64,000 bases of DNA from Candidatus Bipolaricaulota bacterium (GCA_028278555.1 JANQEA010000035.1:62001-126000); one strand, 5' to 3'; shown: positions 32,637 through 41,949, numbered from the stretch's first letter. Made by a program: numbers and translations. The notes: generated from the sequence alone by a model not told the origin.

Positions 32637-33767
32637 GTGACCTCGAAGCGCACGCACTGCCGCCGCTGCCTCCTTCCAGAAGGCGCATTCAACGTCCGAC
32701 TTGATAGCTCCGGGCTCTGCAACTACTGCCAGCATTGGGACGCGACCCGGGCCTCGCTCCTCGACTTCGAGCGGAACCGTCCGCTCCTCGTCGATCGCCT
32801 GGAACGCTACCGTGGCCGATTCCACTACGACGCGGCCGTCGGCCTGAGCGGGGGGAAGGACAGCGCGTACGTCCTCCACCGCCTGACCTCGGCCTACGAG
32901 GCGAATGTGTTGGCCATTACATTCGACAACGGATTCCTGACCGACTACGCGTGGCACAACATCGGCGAGATCTCTCGCGCCTCCGGCGTCGACCACTTCG
33001 TCTACCGGCCGGACTGGGACGCCTATCGCGACTTCTACCTGGCGACGCTCCGTCGACTCGGCGATCCGTGCATCGCCTGCTCGATCGGGGGCTACATCCT
33101 CTCGGTCCGCGGGTGCCGAGACGTGCGGATCCCCTTCTTCGTGCACGGACGATCGCCGATGCAGATGTTCCGCCATTGGTACCCGGGCACGCGGGATCCG
33201 GGAGTCGATGTTCTCCGAGGGAACCTCGAGCTGCACTCGGTCGCTGCGCTCCGGAGGCGCTATCGCTCGGTCATCCGCCGGATGCACCTCCTCCTGCTCT
33301 ATCTGGTTCCGAACCCGCGGCGTCGCCGGAGGATTCTCCGCGAGCTCTTCGGCGCCGGGCTCGGAGACCGCGATCTCGTCCCTGAGTTCCTCGCCTTCTT
33401 CCTGTTCGAGCCGTACGACGAGGCCGCGATCGTCCGTCATCTGGAGGCCCTCGACACCGGCTACCGTCGTCCGGAGAACCACGCGATCCTCGGGCACGGC
33501 GATTGCCTGATCCACGATGCCTGCGCCTACCTGTACGAGCGACACCACGGCATCAGCCGCGTCCTGCCGGATGTCGCGGGGATGCTCCGCGAAGGGGCGA
33601 TCACGCAGGACGAAGCCCACGAGATTCTGGCTGCGAATACGCCTTCCGAGAATGAGGTCGAGGCGTCGATCGGCCATCTGACTGAACGCCTTGCGATGCC
33701 CCGGTCTCAGTTCGAACGGATCGCCGCGCGGTTCGGCAGGAGATCCGGGAGGACCCCGTTCTCCTAA
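32637..33767 (+). CDS. N-acetyl sugar amidotransferase-like PP-loop ATPase
   Basis: A 376-residue protein; GTG at 32637 after AAGGGAGC. The N-terminus has Cys8 and Cys11 (HCRRCLLPEG) and LCNYCQHW, a zinc-binding arrangement seen in WbpG/LegG-type amidotransferases. The PP-loop AVGLSGGKDSAYVLHRL (about residues 67-83) is the ATP-pyrophosphatase site. These enzymes take ammonia from a HisH-like partner to aminate sugars or activate carboxylates. No HisH/HisF-like or surface-sugar genes are nearby, so the assignment rests on the protein itself. Confidence 0.85.
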   Translation: MTSKRTHCRRCLLPEGAFNVRLDSSGLCNYCQHWDATRASLLDFERNRPLLVDRLERYRGRFHYDAAVGLSGGKDSAYVLHRLTSAYEANVLAITFDNGFLTDYAWHNIGEISRASGVDHFVYRPDWDAYRDFYLATLRRLGDPCIACSIGGYILSVRGCRDVRIPFFVHGRSPMQMFRHWYPGTRDPGVDVLRGNLELHSVAALRRRYRSVIRRMHLLLLYLVPNPRRRRRILRELFGAGLGDRDLVPEFLAFFLFEPYDEAAIVRHLEALDTGYRRPENHAILGHGDCLIHDACAYLYERHHGISRVLPDVAGMLREGAITQDEAHEILAANTPSENEVEASIGHLTERLAMPRSQFERIAARFGRRSGRTPFS

Positions 33768-33789
33768 CGTGCGAAAGAAAGGACGAAGG

Positions 33790-34848
33790 ATGAAGCCCTG
33801 GCTTCTCGGCGTGACCGTGTCGCTCGCTGTGCTTGCCGCCTACCTGCTCTTCTGGCCGATCCCGATCGATCCTGCCCGCTGGACGCCGCCCGAGGCACCG
33901 GAACTGGCTGGTGCCTACGCGCCGAACGACGCGCTCGCCGGGGTCGAGAGGCTCGACGTCGGGCGCGGTCCGGAGTCGGTCGCCGTCGCGGCCGACGGAT
34001 CGGTCGCCTGTGGGCTCGAGGACGGTCGGGTCGTCCGATGGGCCGATGGCGCTGCCGAGACCCTCACCGACATCGGAGGTCGTCCCCTCGGGATGGCGTT
34101 CGACGCCGGCGGAAACCTGATCGTCTGCGATCTGTACGGACGCCTTTTATCGATTTCGGCGGCCGGAGCGATCCGGGAACTCGTGACGGAGATCGACGGC
34201 GTTCCGCTCGGTCTGGTCAACGACCTCGATCTCGGCGCCGACGGGACGATCTACTTCAGCGAATCCTCGACGGAGACGATGGACACACTCCTCGATCTGC
34301 TCGAACACCGGCCGCACGGCCGGCTCCTCGCTTACCATCCGGGCACGGCGTCCGTCGAGGTCCTCCTTGACGGGCTCTACTACGCGAACGGCGTCGCCAT
34401 CAGCGCCGACGGCTCGTTCGTTCTGGTCGTCGAGACGACGGAGTACCGCGTCCGGAGGCTTTGGCTGACCGGCCCTCGCCAGGGCGAAGACGAGGTCTTC
34501 ATCGACAACCTCCCCGGCTTCCCGGACGGGATCTCTTGCGACGACAACGGCACATTCTGGCTCGCGCTGATGAACCCGAGAAACGCGTTCATCGACTGGA
34601 CTCTCGAACGCCCGTGGATCCGGAAGGTCGCCGCCCGACTCCCGCTCGCCTGGTTCGCTGGGGCTGCGCCGCGCTACGGGTTCGTCCTCGGCCTGGATGA
34701 GAACGGAAACGTCCTCCACAACCTCCAGGATCCCTCCGGGAAGCACTACGCCGGGATCTCCTCCGTCGTCCGTCACGGTGATGCGCTCTATCTCGGGAGC
34801 CTGTTGGAAGACGCAATCGGAAGGGTGGGCGCATCCGCGGAGTACTGA
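33790..34848 (+). CDS. SMP-30/strictosidine synthase-like beta-propeller protein
   Basis: A 352-residue protein; ATG at 33790 follows GAAGG. An N-terminal helix (residues 4-22) anchors it to the membrane or directs export. The rest is a six-bladed propeller: RGPESVAVAADGSVACGLED, GRPLGMAFDAGGNLIVCDLY, LVNDLDLGADGTIYFSES, YANGVAISADGSFVLVVETT and LPGFPDGISCDDNGTFWLAL are successive blades. NDLDLGADG and NGVAIS supply the acidic and Asn residues that bind calcium in this superfamily (SMP-30, gluconolactonase, APMAP). The substrate is unknown. Confidence 0.85.
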   Translation: MKPWLLGVTVSLAVLAAYLLFWPIPIDPARWTPPEAPELAGAYAPNDALAGVERLDVGRGPESVAVAADGSVACGLEDGRVVRWADGAAETLTDIGGRPLGMAFDAGGNLIVCDLYGRLLSISAAGAIRELVTEIDGVPLGLVNDLDLGADGTIYFSESSTETMDTLLDLLEHRPHGRLLAYHPGTASVEVLLDGLYYANGVAISADGSFVLVVETTEYRVRRLWLTGPRQGEDEVFIDNLPGFPDGISCDDNGTFWLALMNPRNAFIDWTLERPWIRKVAARLPLAWFAGAAPRYGFVLGLDENGNVLHNLQDPSGKHYAGISSVVRHGDALYLGSLLEDAIGRVGASAEY

Positions 34849-34905
34849 GCCTCATCATACCTGGCAATGGCAGCAGTGACCTGGTGCAAGCTTGTGGACT
34901 TCGGA

Positions 34906-35475
34906 TTACCCGATGATCATCGAAACCAGGCCAAGCGCGATACCGCAGAGCACGATCGCGAACCCCAGATGAGAGAGACTTCGGACACGGGCGTCACGAA
35001 TCCACCTCTCGAGTGCCTCTTTCGATGCCAGTGCATTCGGAGGATCTTCGCGCGATCTGCGGAGCGCCACATACTCCTGCGCCACAGAGCCTTCGCCTGA
35101 TCTCACAACCATCGCTGAGCCGCGCAGTATGCCTGAGATCCCTGCGGGTCGTAAGTCCGGTTTCCGCTCCGCAATGATCTTGAGGATCTCCTTGAAACCT
35201 CGGTCCCCTTCTTCAAGCCACTTGGGCTCGTCCTTCTTCGAGGAATCACCACAGAGTTTGTCCATTCCGCTCTCGATTGCTCCCCAACGAGGACTCACGC
35301 GATTGAACAGGCGTTTGAACCAGCGGCACTGATCGCCGATCAGCACGAATGTCCCGAGGAGCACTGAGAGAGCGCCCGAGATCCCGAAGCCTGCAGCGAG
35401 ACCAATCCATCTGGCGGGTATCGCCAGCGACGCTCCGATAATCCCTACAAGGACAGCCCACACATGGATCCTCAC
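34906..35475 (-). CDS. membrane protein of unknown function
   Basis: A 189-residue protein, GTG at 35475 after GAGGGGG. Two N-terminal helices (about 5-48) and one C-terminal helix (166-187) frame a soluble charged middle (GDSSKKDEPKWLEEGDRG). No family is recognised. It lies 21 bases downstream of the DUF4429-SHOCT gene on the same strand, and the two share a lower GC content than their surroundings, so they may have arrived together. Confidence 0.65.
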   Translation of the reverse strand: MRIHVWAVLVGIIGASLAIPARWIGLAAGFGISGALSVLLGTFVLIGDQCRWFKRLFNRVSPRWGAIESGMDKLCGDSSKKDEPKWLEEGDRGFKEILKIIAERKPDLRPAGISGILRGSAMVVRSGEGSVAQEYVALRRSREDPPNALASKEALERWIRDARVRSLSHLGFAIVLCGIALGLVSMIIG

Positions 35476-35496
35476 AATCCCCCTCTTGCGCCCTTT

Positions 35497-35949
35497 TCAA
35501 AGACCAAGAATCTGATTCTTCTTCGCTGCAAACTCAGCATCAGTGAGAATCCCTGCTTCGTGCAATTCAGCGAGCTTTTCCAGCGCTGCCACCTCGTCTC
35601 CGGGAGTCTTGGATGTCCTCATCTCTTGGCGACGTGCGTCGATCGCGTCCCTCAGCTCTGCGAACTCATCGTTCTTGCCCGGCCAGAACATGACAGCGTT
35701 CTCGTCGGAGACCGTTTTGTGGAAGCCCTTAGTCTCACTTCCTCCCGGGTACATGAACTGAATGTAGCCACTCGCTATCCAGGTTGCCCTCTTGAATTGG
35801 ATAGCTGTGATCTCGGAGAGGAGGATCTCCTTCTCCCCAGCCCAGGGATGTGACGAGAAAGCCATGAGCCCGCGCCGTTTGATTCTCACTCTGTCCTCGA
35901 GAAGCTCAATCTGCCCGTTCACGCCGCTGCATTCAAGTAGAACTTCCAT
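35497..35949 (-). CDS. DUF4429-SHOCT protein
   Basis: A 150-residue protein. The frame is open upstream to 36114, but the ATG at 35949 has a strong ribosome site (GGAGGATTCT) and gives a typical start (MEVLLECSGVNGQIELLEDR). Residues 1-105 are DUF4429: WAGEKEILLSEITAIQFKRA, then GYIQFMYPGGSETKGF. The C-terminal 30 residues are a SHOCT helix pair (ALEKLAELHEAGILTDAEFA). This combination occurs in many bacteria, often in variable regions. Function is unknown. Lower GC than the neighbours suggests horizontal gain. Confidence 0.88.
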   Translation of the reverse strand: MEVLLECSGVNGQIELLEDRVRIKRRGLMAFSSHPWAGEKEILLSEITAIQFKRATWIASGYIQFMYPGGSETKGFHKTVSDENAVMFWPGKNDEFAELRDAIDARRQEMRTSKTPGDEVAALEKLAELHEAGILTDAEFAAKKNQILGL

Positions 35950-36061
35950 AGAATCCTCCAAGATCTTGACTTCTGATACCCGAACCATGCGAGCATGCGG
36001 CGCATGCCCGATGCTGTCAAGTCCTTGTTGTGGTAAGAGAACTGCGAGTCTCTCGAGTGAC

Positions 36062-36111
36062 TTGACGAAGGAACCTTGACGAATTATAGTTTTCGACCTA
36101 ACGATTAGGTC
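36062..36111 (+). promoter_or_regulatory. promoter and operator of the MarR export operon
   Basis: -35 TTGACG (36062-36067), 17-nt spacer and -10 TATAGT (36085-36090) form a good sigma-70 promoter. The palindrome GACCTAA-CGA-TTAGGTC (36095-36111) overlaps the expected transcription start, and the MarR gene begins at 36135. This is the usual layout for an autorepressed MarR operon. Confidence 0.7.
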
Positions 36112-36134
36112 CAAGACGATCTGGAGGCTAAAGA

Positions 36135-36644
36135 ATGCATGAGAGAGTGGGACCGAAGCGTGAGATGACGGTCGGCCAGCTGCTGGCCCAAGTCTGCCGG
36201 ATGAGCGGCCACCACCTGCGGAGACACATGGAGAGACTCGGTCTCCACCGCGGGCAGGGCTTCGCGCTGATCCACCTCTGGCACCACGACGGGATCCCGC
36301 AGCGCGAGCTCGCGCGGGCGATGCACATCCGACCGGCCTCCGTCACCAACATGCTTCAGCGAATGGAACGGGACGGCTGGATCTCCCGCTCACGCGACGA
36401 TGCGGACCAGAGGATCGTCCGGGTCTTCATCACCCCCAAAGCGAGAGGCCTTCGGGAGAAGGCGAAGACGGTCTTCCGGCAGATGGAGGACGAATTGAAC
36501 GAGATCTACACGGTCGAAGAGCGGGAGACCCTTCGCCGATTGCTGATGAAGCTGCACGATCGGTTCACGCCGGATCCGGGTGACGACCCACACCACCACG
36601 CGTTCTTCGACGAGCCGCCTGGCAAAGACGAGGACTCGGCGTGA
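36135..36644 (+). CDS. MarR-family repressor
   Basis: A 169-residue winged-helix regulator; ATG after CTGGAGGC. The recognition region is IPQRELARAMHIRPASVTNM followed by the wing RSRDDADQRIVRVFITPKA, both typical of MarR. The C-terminal tail is acidic and His-rich (GDDPHHHAFFDE). The gene overlaps the first ABC gene (GTGA), and its promoter contains a matching palindrome. It likely represses the exporter operon until a toxic or lipophilic ligand binds. Confidence 0.92.
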   Translation: MHERVGPKREMTVGQLLAQVCRMSGHHLRRHMERLGLHRGQGFALIHLWHHDGIPQRELARAMHIRPASVTNMLQRMERDGWISRSRDDADQRIVRVFITPKARGLREKAKTVFRQMEDELNEIYTVEERETLRRLLMKLHDRFTPDPGDDPHHHAFFDEPPGKDEDSA

Positions 36645-38464
36645 GATCGATCGGGAAGCTCCTCCGATTCGTCCGTCCGTATCGCTGGCAGGCCGCGATC
36701 GCTCTGACACTCCTTCTCGGGATGATCGCAAGCGATCTGCTGATCCCGCGATTGACGCAGCGGATCATCGACCAGGGGATCGCGACCGGCGACATGGGCG
36801 TCGTCCTGACGACGGCCCTCTGGATGCTCGGCGCGGCGATCCTGGCAGCCCTCTTCGCCCTCGGAAACAACTACTTCTCGGTCCGCGTCGCGCAGTCGTT
36901 CGCGCACGATATCCGAAGCGCCCTCGTCCGGAAGGTGCAGTCCTTCTCCTTCGGCAACCTCGACCGGTTGCGGACAGGGAACCTGATCACGCGCTCGACG
37001 AGCGACGTCCACATGACACAGATGATCGTGATGATGTCGCTTCGGATCCTGACGCGGGCGCCGATCTGGATCATCGGCGCCGTGGCGATGCTCATCCTGA
37101 CGAGCCCGCAGCTTGCGCTGATGATGGCCGCCTTTGTCCCCGTGATCGCGCTGTTCGTGATCTGGTTCGCGCGAAAGGCGCAGCCGATGTTCGCAGTGGT
37201 TCAGGAGAAGCTCGACCGGCTGAACACGGTTCTGCAGGAGAACCTGGCAGGCGTTCGCGTGGTGAAAGCCTTCGTCCGCGAGCGTCACGAGATCGAGAGA
37301 TTCGAGGGAGCGAACGTCGACCTGATGGACCGGAACGTCCGGATCATGCGGCTCGTCGCGATTCTGCTCCCAACCATGGTCCTGATCCTGAACCTGGCGG
37401 TGGCCGGCGCGATTTGGATCGGCGGGGCCTCGACGGCAGTCGGCGGCATGACGCCCGGACAGATCGTCGCTTCGATCAACTACCTGATGTTCGCGATGTT
37501 TCCGCTGATGATGCTCGCCGGGATGCTCGGACCGATCGCCGCGGCGAACGCGTCGGCCGGACGCATCCTCGAAGTCCTCGAGGATGAAGCCGACGTCGCC
37601 GACCGGACGGACGCGCGGACGGTCTCTCAGCCTCGCGGGCGGATCGCGTTTGAGAACGTCTCCTTCGCCTACGGCGGGAACGGGACGGAGCCCGTTCTCT
37701 GTGGCGTCGACTTCGTCGCCGAGCCGGGGGAGACGGTGGCCCTTCTCGGCGCGACCGGCTCCGGGAAATCGACGCTCATTCACCTGATTCCGCGCTTCTA
37801 CGACCCGACCGAGGGGCGGATCACGTTCGACGGCGTCGACCTGCGCGACCTGCAGACGCGATCGCTCCGTTCGCACATCGGCGTCGCGCTGCAAGAGGCG
37901 GTCCTCTTCGGCGGGACGATCCGTGAGAACATCGTCTACGGCCGGCCGGATGCGACGGAGAGTGAAGTTCGCGCGGCGGCGGCCGCCGCCCAAGCGGCCG
38001 AGTTCATCGAGGCGTTCGAAGACGGCTACGAGACCGAGATCGGTCAACGCGGCGTGACGCTTTCCGGCGGCCAGCGCCAGCGGATCGCGATCGCCCGGGC
38101 GCTTCTCGTCAAGCCGAAGGTTCTCATCCTCGATGACTCGACGAGCGCGGTCGACATCGAGACGGAGGTCCGGCTGCAAGATGCGCTCGACCGGCTGATC
38201 GCCGACTCGGAGCATACGACGACGCGCTTCATCGTCGCGCAGCGGATCTCGACCGTCCTCTTGGCGGACAAGATCCTGGTGCTCGACCGGGGACGGATCG
38301 AGTCCTGGGGAACGCACGGCGAACTCTTGGAACGAAGCACCATCTATCGCGAGATCTTCCTGTCCCAGCTTGGGAAGGACCAGGACTTCGAATCGGGAGC
38401 CAATCGGAGTTCACGCAGTGAACTCCCGAGCAACTCGACCTCCGAAGGAGGTGAGTTGCCATGA
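36641..38464 (+). CDS. heterodimeric ABC exporter, subunit with degenerate ATPase site
   Basis: A 607-residue half-transporter (six TM helices, then nucleotide-binding domain), GTG start overlapping the MarR stop. Walker A is GATGSGKST near residue 369, signature LSGGQ near 473, Walker B ILDDSTSAVD near 496. The catalytic Glu is replaced by Asp, as in the degenerate-site subunit of heterodimeric exporters such as TM287/288. The C-terminal tail (FESGANRSSRSELP) is encoded by two hairpins; the second contains the ribosome-binding site of the next gene. It presumably pairs with the following subunit to export drugs or lipids. Confidence 0.92.
   Translation: MRSIGKLLRFVRPYRWQAAIALTLLLGMIASDLLIPRLTQRIIDQGIATGDMGVVLTTALWMLGAAILAALFALGNNYFSVRVAQSFAHDIRSALVRKVQSFSFGNLDRLRTGNLITRSTSDVHMTQMIVMMSLRILTRAPIWIIGAVAMLILTSPQLALMMAAFVPVIALFVIWFARKAQPMFAVVQEKLDRLNTVLQENLAGVRVVKAFVRERHEIERFEGANVDLMDRNVRIMRLVAILLPTMVLILNLAVAGAIWIGGASTAVGGMTPGQIVASINYLMFAMFPLMMLAGMLGPIAAANASAGRILEVLEDEADVADRTDARTVSQPRGRIAFENVSFAYGGNGTEPVLCGVDFVAEPGETVALLGATGSGKSTLIHLIPRFYDPTEGRITFDGVDLRDLQTRSLRSHIGVALQEAVLFGGTIRENIVYGRPDATESEVRAAAAAAQAAEFIEAFEDGYETEIGQRGVTLSGGQRQRIAIARALLVKPKVLILDDSTSAVDIETEVRLQDALDRLIADSEHTTTRFIVAQRISTVLLADKILVLDRGRIESWGTHGELLERSTIYREIFLSQLGKDQDFESGANRSSRSELPSNSTSEGGELP
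38406..38426. repeat. perfect inverted repeat in exporter gene tail, 9-bp stem
   Basis: GGAGTTCAC, GCA, GTGAACTCC, three bases before the next hairpin. The arm sequence resembles hairpins near 15.8-15.9 kb. Confidence 0.9.
38430..38459. promoter_or_regulatory. hairpin that sequesters a ribosome-binding site
   Basis: GCAACTC(g)ACCTCC, GAA, GGAGGTGAGTTGC: 13 pairs with one bulged G. The right arm contains the Shine-Dalgarno GGAGGTGA of the gene starting at 38461, so the site is masked unless ribosomes translating the upstream gene open it. It supports strict translational coupling of the two half-transporters. Confidence 0.8.
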
Positions 38465-40311
38465 GTGAACGTAACGCACATCACGCTCCCGAGAGAACCC
38501 GACAGCGGGCCGGCATGTTCCGGCCGGGCCGCGGCGGCCACATGTTCGGCGGAGAGAAGGCGAAGGATACACGCGGGGCGCTCCGCCGACTCGTCGGCTA
38601 CTTGAAGCCGTACCGCGGCACGATCCTGCTCGTCTTCGTCCTCGCGACGTTCGGGACGGTCATGGCCCTGGCCGGTCCGTACCTGATGGGCGTTGCGATC
38701 GACCGGATCGTCGCCGGGGAAGCGTTGGCCGACATCCTGCGCATCGTCGTGCTGATGCTCGTGACCTACGTGATCACGTGGATCGCGAACACAGGGCAGG
38801 GCGTCCTGATCGCGACGGCGGCGCAGAAGGCGATGCGCAGGCTCCGTGCCGACCTCTTCGACCGGCTCCAACGGCTCTCTCTCAAGTTCCACGACGGCCG
38901 CCGCTCCGGCGAGACGATGAGCCGGTTGACGAACGACATCGACGCGATCAGCCGCGTGCTCAGCCAGAACGTGACCCAGCTCTTCACCGGCGTCCTGACG
39001 ATGCTCGGCATCCTGATCGTGATGTTCATCCTGAGTCCGTGGCTTGCGCTGGCTTCGATGATCGTCCTCCCGCTGATGTTCGGACTCGTGGTCCTGATCG
39101 GAAAGAAGACGCGGTCCGCCTTCCGCGCCTACCAGAAGAACCTCGGCACCCTGAACGGAACCCTCGAGGAGACCTACAGCGGGCAGCGCGTCGTGATGGC
39201 CTTCGGCCAGGAGGATCGGGTCCTCGAACGGTTCGACGAGCACAACGCAACCGTCCGCAAGCTCGGGACCTACGCGATGACCTACGCCCTGTTCGTGATG
39301 CCGATGATGGGGATCCTGTCGAACATGAACGTCGCCGTCGTCGCCGGGGTCGGCGGATGGCTGACGATCCGCGGGATCGTGACGATCGGTCTGATCGCCA
39401 CGTTCATCACCTACTCCAGGCGATTCGCCGAACCGCTTCGTCAGCTGGGCGGGCTCTACAACCAAGTTCAGGCGGCCCTCGCCGGCGCCGAACGCATCTT
39501 CGAGGTCCTCGACGAGGAGCCGGATCTTCCGGATCGTGAAGGGGCTGCCGACCTCGACGAGATTCACGGTTCGGTCGAACTCGACCGAGTCACCTTCGCC
39601 TACGTCCCGGACGTCCCGGTCCTTCACGACGTGAGTCTGCAGGCCGAGCCGGGCCAGGCGATCGCCTTGGTCGGGCCGACGGGAGCGGGGAAGACGACGA
39701 TCGTCAACCTGCTATCGCGGTTCTACGAGATCGAGGAGGGTGCCGTTCGGGTCGATGGGACGGACATCCGCGACGCGACGAAAGCGTCCCTGCGTCGCCA
39801 ACTCGGCGTCGTCCTGCAGCAGACGTTCCTCTTCGCGGAAAGCGTGATGGAGAATATCCGGTACGGGCGGCTCGACGCGACGGACGAGGAGGTCATCGAA
39901 GCGGCACGTCTGGCGAACGCCGACGAATTCGTCCGGCGACTGCCGAAGGGATACAAGACGGAGCTCTCCGAGCGTGGCTCGAACCTCTCTGAGGGGCAGC
40001 GGCAGCTGATCACGATCGCTCGCGCGATCCTCGCCGACCCGCGGGTTCTCATCCTCGACGAGGCGACGAGCTCGGTCGATACGAGAACCGAGGTTCAGAT
40101 TCAGGCGGCCCTTCGCCAGCTGATGAAGGGGCGGACGAGCTTCGTCATCGCGCATCGCCTTTCGACGATCCGCAATGCCGATCGGATCGTCGTGATCGAA
40201 GAAGGGCGAATCGTCGAACAGGGGACACATGAAGAACTGCTATCGAACGACGGCGCCTACCGGCGTCTCTACTTGAGCCAGTTCCGAGAGAACGGCCGCG
40301 AGGAGGAATGA
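38461..40311 (+). CDS. heterodimeric ABC exporter, subunit with consensus ATPase site
   Basis: A 616-residue half-transporter with a charged N-terminal extension (MSERNAHHAPERTRQRAG) of about 45 residues before the TM domain. Walker A is GPTGAGKTT near residue 405, the signature is LSEGQ near 508 (variant of LSGGQ) and Walker B ILDEATSSVD near 529 keeps the catalytic Glu. The reciprocal arrangement with its partner, consensus Walker B here and LSGGQ there, makes a single active site. Start overlaps the previous stop (ATGA). Confidence 0.93.
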   Translation: MSERNAHHAPERTRQRAGMFRPGRGGHMFGGEKAKDTRGALRRLVGYLKPYRGTILLVFVLATFGTVMALAGPYLMGVAIDRIVAGEALADILRIVVLMLVTYVITWIANTGQGVLIATAAQKAMRRLRADLFDRLQRLSLKFHDGRRSGETMSRLTNDIDAISRVLSQNVTQLFTGVLTMLGILIVMFILSPWLALASMIVLPLMFGLVVLIGKKTRSAFRAYQKNLGTLNGTLEETYSGQRVVMAFGQEDRVLERFDEHNATVRKLGTYAMTYALFVMPMMGILSNMNVAVVAGVGGWLTIRGIVTIGLIATFITYSRRFAEPLRQLGGLYNQVQAALAGAERIFEVLDEEPDLPDREGAADLDEIHGSVELDRVTFAYVPDVPVLHDVSLQAEPGQAIALVGPTGAGKTTIVNLLSRFYEIEEGAVRVDGTDIRDATKASLRRQLGVVLQQTFLFAESVMENIRYGRLDATDEEVIEAARLANADEFVRRLPKGYKTELSERGSNLSEGQRQLITIARAILADPRVLILDEATSSVDTRTEVQIQAALRQLMKGRTSFVIAHRLSTIRNADRIVVIEEGRIVEQGTHEELLSNDGAYRRLYLSQFRENGREEE

Positions 40312-40562
40312 TGAAACGAGGGATAGTTGTCGTGTTGATGGTTCTCCTGGGCGGACTCGTGCTTATTGGCAGCGGTGGCTGCGGCGACTTCCGGGAGCGT
40401 GCCGCAGAGGTGGAGACACGGATCGCGGCGGCCGAGGATGCATCGGAGGTCGCCGCACAGGCGGCCGCTGCGAACACGGCCCGGATCCTCGAGCTGCAGG
40501 ATCGCATCGAAGCCCTTGAACAGCAGCTCGGAGAGCTTCTCGACCAGGGCGAGGGATCGTGA
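40311..40562 (+). CDS. small coiled-coil lipoprotein-like protein
   Basis: An 83-residue protein. ATG at 40311 is chosen (4 bases after AGGAGG) over the adjacent ATG at 40308. A hydrophobic N-terminus ends in LIGSGGCG, a possible but non-canonical lipobox. The rest is Ala/Glu heptads (AAEVETRIAAAEDASEVAAQ) ending ALEQQLGELLDQG, a coiled coil comparable to Lpp-like or exporter-associated periplasmic helices. It could link the exporter to the envelope. It overlaps the stop of the ABC gene. Confidence 0.7.
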   Translation: MKRGIVVVLMVLLGGLVLIGSGGCGDFRERAAEVETRIAAAEDASEVAAQAAAANTARILELQDRIEALEQQLGELLDQGEGS

Positions 40563-40654
40563 GAGAATCGACCCCAGGGAGCTGCCGCATGAACGTCACA
40601 GATTCTTCAATACCGAGGAGAAGAATGGAAGAACGGAAGAGACAAGGAGGAACC

Positions 40655-41257
40655 ATGAAGCGGATGGCATGTTTGGCCGCAGGTCTGTTTGTTCTGTCGA
40701 TCGGCCTTGGTCTGTTCGGGCAGGCGGAACTCGAGGTCTTCCCGGTCGGCACGACGACGATGGTTTACCGGATCACGTCCGAGGAAATGAGCGAGCCGCA
40801 GACGCTCGAGCTGATCGTCACAGCCTACGGTGATGGGCGGTACACGCTCAAGATGCTGACGGAGCAGACCGGGACAGAGGATGAGCTTGCGACCGGTTTT
40901 GGGTTCATCTTCGGCTCGGCCCGCGTCTCGTCCGGGGCCGGCCATGACGTCAGCTACACCTCGCTCGAAGCGCTGATGGATCAACGAAACCGGCTTCAGG
41001 AGGGGCAGGACTACCTCCTCCCGGACGGCGGCCTGTTCAAGGACATCGTCGGGGCGACGATCGCCAGCGTCTGGTGTCTCGAAGGGACGTTCGAGTCGCC
41101 TGATGAGCCAGACGCGCGGATGACCGTCGCTTTCGCCCTTTCCCACCCGGTCTACATCTCCCCACGGATCCGTGCAGAGGAGCTTCGCGAGGGAGAATGG
41201 GTCGAGACGTTCGCGCTCGAGCTGATCGAGTACACGTTCGTCGAAGGCGGAGGCTAG
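40655..41257 (+). CDS. secreted protein in the export operon
   Basis: A 200-residue protein. The in-frame ATG at 40655, after AAGGAGGAA, is preferred over an earlier start at 40559 because it begins with a signal peptide (MKRMACLAAGLFVLSIGLGL, cleaved near FGQAE). The mature part is mostly beta (MVYRITSEEMSEPQTLELIV) with no recognised family. It may be a periplasmic partner of the MacB-type transporter encoded next. Confidence 0.75.
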   Translation: MKRMACLAAGLFVLSIGLGLFGQAELEVFPVGTTTMVYRITSEEMSEPQTLELIVTAYGDGRYTLKMLTEQTGTEDELATGFGFIFGSARVSSGAGHDVSYTSLEALMDQRNRLQEGQDYLLPDGGLFKDIVGATIASVWCLEGTFESPDEPDARMTVAFALSHPVYISPRIRAEELREGEWVETFALELIEYTFVEGGG

Positions 41258-41259
41258 GG

Positions 41260-41949
41260 ATGCCTTTCCTCAGCATGAAGGGAGTCACCAAGGAGTACAC
41301 ACTCGGGAAGACGATCGTCCGCGCGCTCCGTGGTCTTGATCTCGATATCCACAGCGGCGAGATCGTCGCGATCATGGGCCCGTCCGGTTCGGGGAAGTCG
41401 ACGCTGATGCACATCCTCGGGGCGCTCGACCGACCGACCGACGGGACAGCGATGATCGACGGCCAAGATCTACAGCAGCTGAAGGAGAGGCATCTCGTCA
41501 CGCTCCGCGGCAAGCAGGTCGGATTCGTCTTCCAGACGTTCAATCTGATTCAGACGTTGACCGCGCAACGGAACGTCGAGCTCCCGATGATCTTCCAGGG
41601 AACGTCCCCCGGCGAGCGGCACCGACGTGCTGCCTCTCTTCTGGAGAAGGTCGGACTCGGAGACCGCGTTCGACACCGACCGAACGAGCTCTCCGGCGGA
41701 GAGCGCCAGCGGGTTGCGATCGCCCGCGCTCTCGCCAACGACCCGGAGATCATCCTCGCCGACGAGCCGACCGGGAACCTGGACACGGAGACTGGCGAGC
41801 CGATCCTCGCTTTGCTGAAGGAGCTGAGCGCCCGGGACGGCAAGACGGTCATCCTGGTAACGCACGACCCCGAGGCGGCGGCGATCGCCGATCGGATCGT
41901 CACCCTGCGCGACGGCTGCGTGGCAAGTGAGTCGGGAGGTGGTCGGTGA
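41260..41949 (+). CDS. LolD/MacB-type ABC ATPase
   Basis: A 229-residue ATPase; ATG at 41260, 2 bases after the previous stop. Walker A is GPSGSGKST near residue 41, signature LSGGERQR near 144 and Walker B IILADEPTGNLD near 165, with the H-loop in VTHDPEAA. The sequence is typical of the LolD/MacB/FtsE group that drives transmembrane mechanotransmission. It pairs with the following FtsX-like permease. Confidence 0.93.
   Translation: MPFLSMKGVTKEYTLGKTIVRALRGLDLDIHSGEIVAIMGPSGSGKSTLMHILGALDRPTDGTAMIDGQDLQQLKERHLVTLRGKQVGFVFQTFNLIQTLTAQRNVELPMIFQGTSPGERHRRAASLLEKVGLGDRVRHRPNELSGGERQRVAIARALANDPEIILADEPTGNLDTETGEPILALLKELSARDGKTVILVTHDPEAAAIADRIVTLRDGCVASESGGGR

Noticed and set aside
36506..39627. 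Two long minus-strand open frames (603 and 427 codons) opposite the ABC exporter genes
   Set aside because: Low-complexity RDEH-rich shadows of ABC genes with intact Walker motifs on the plus strand.
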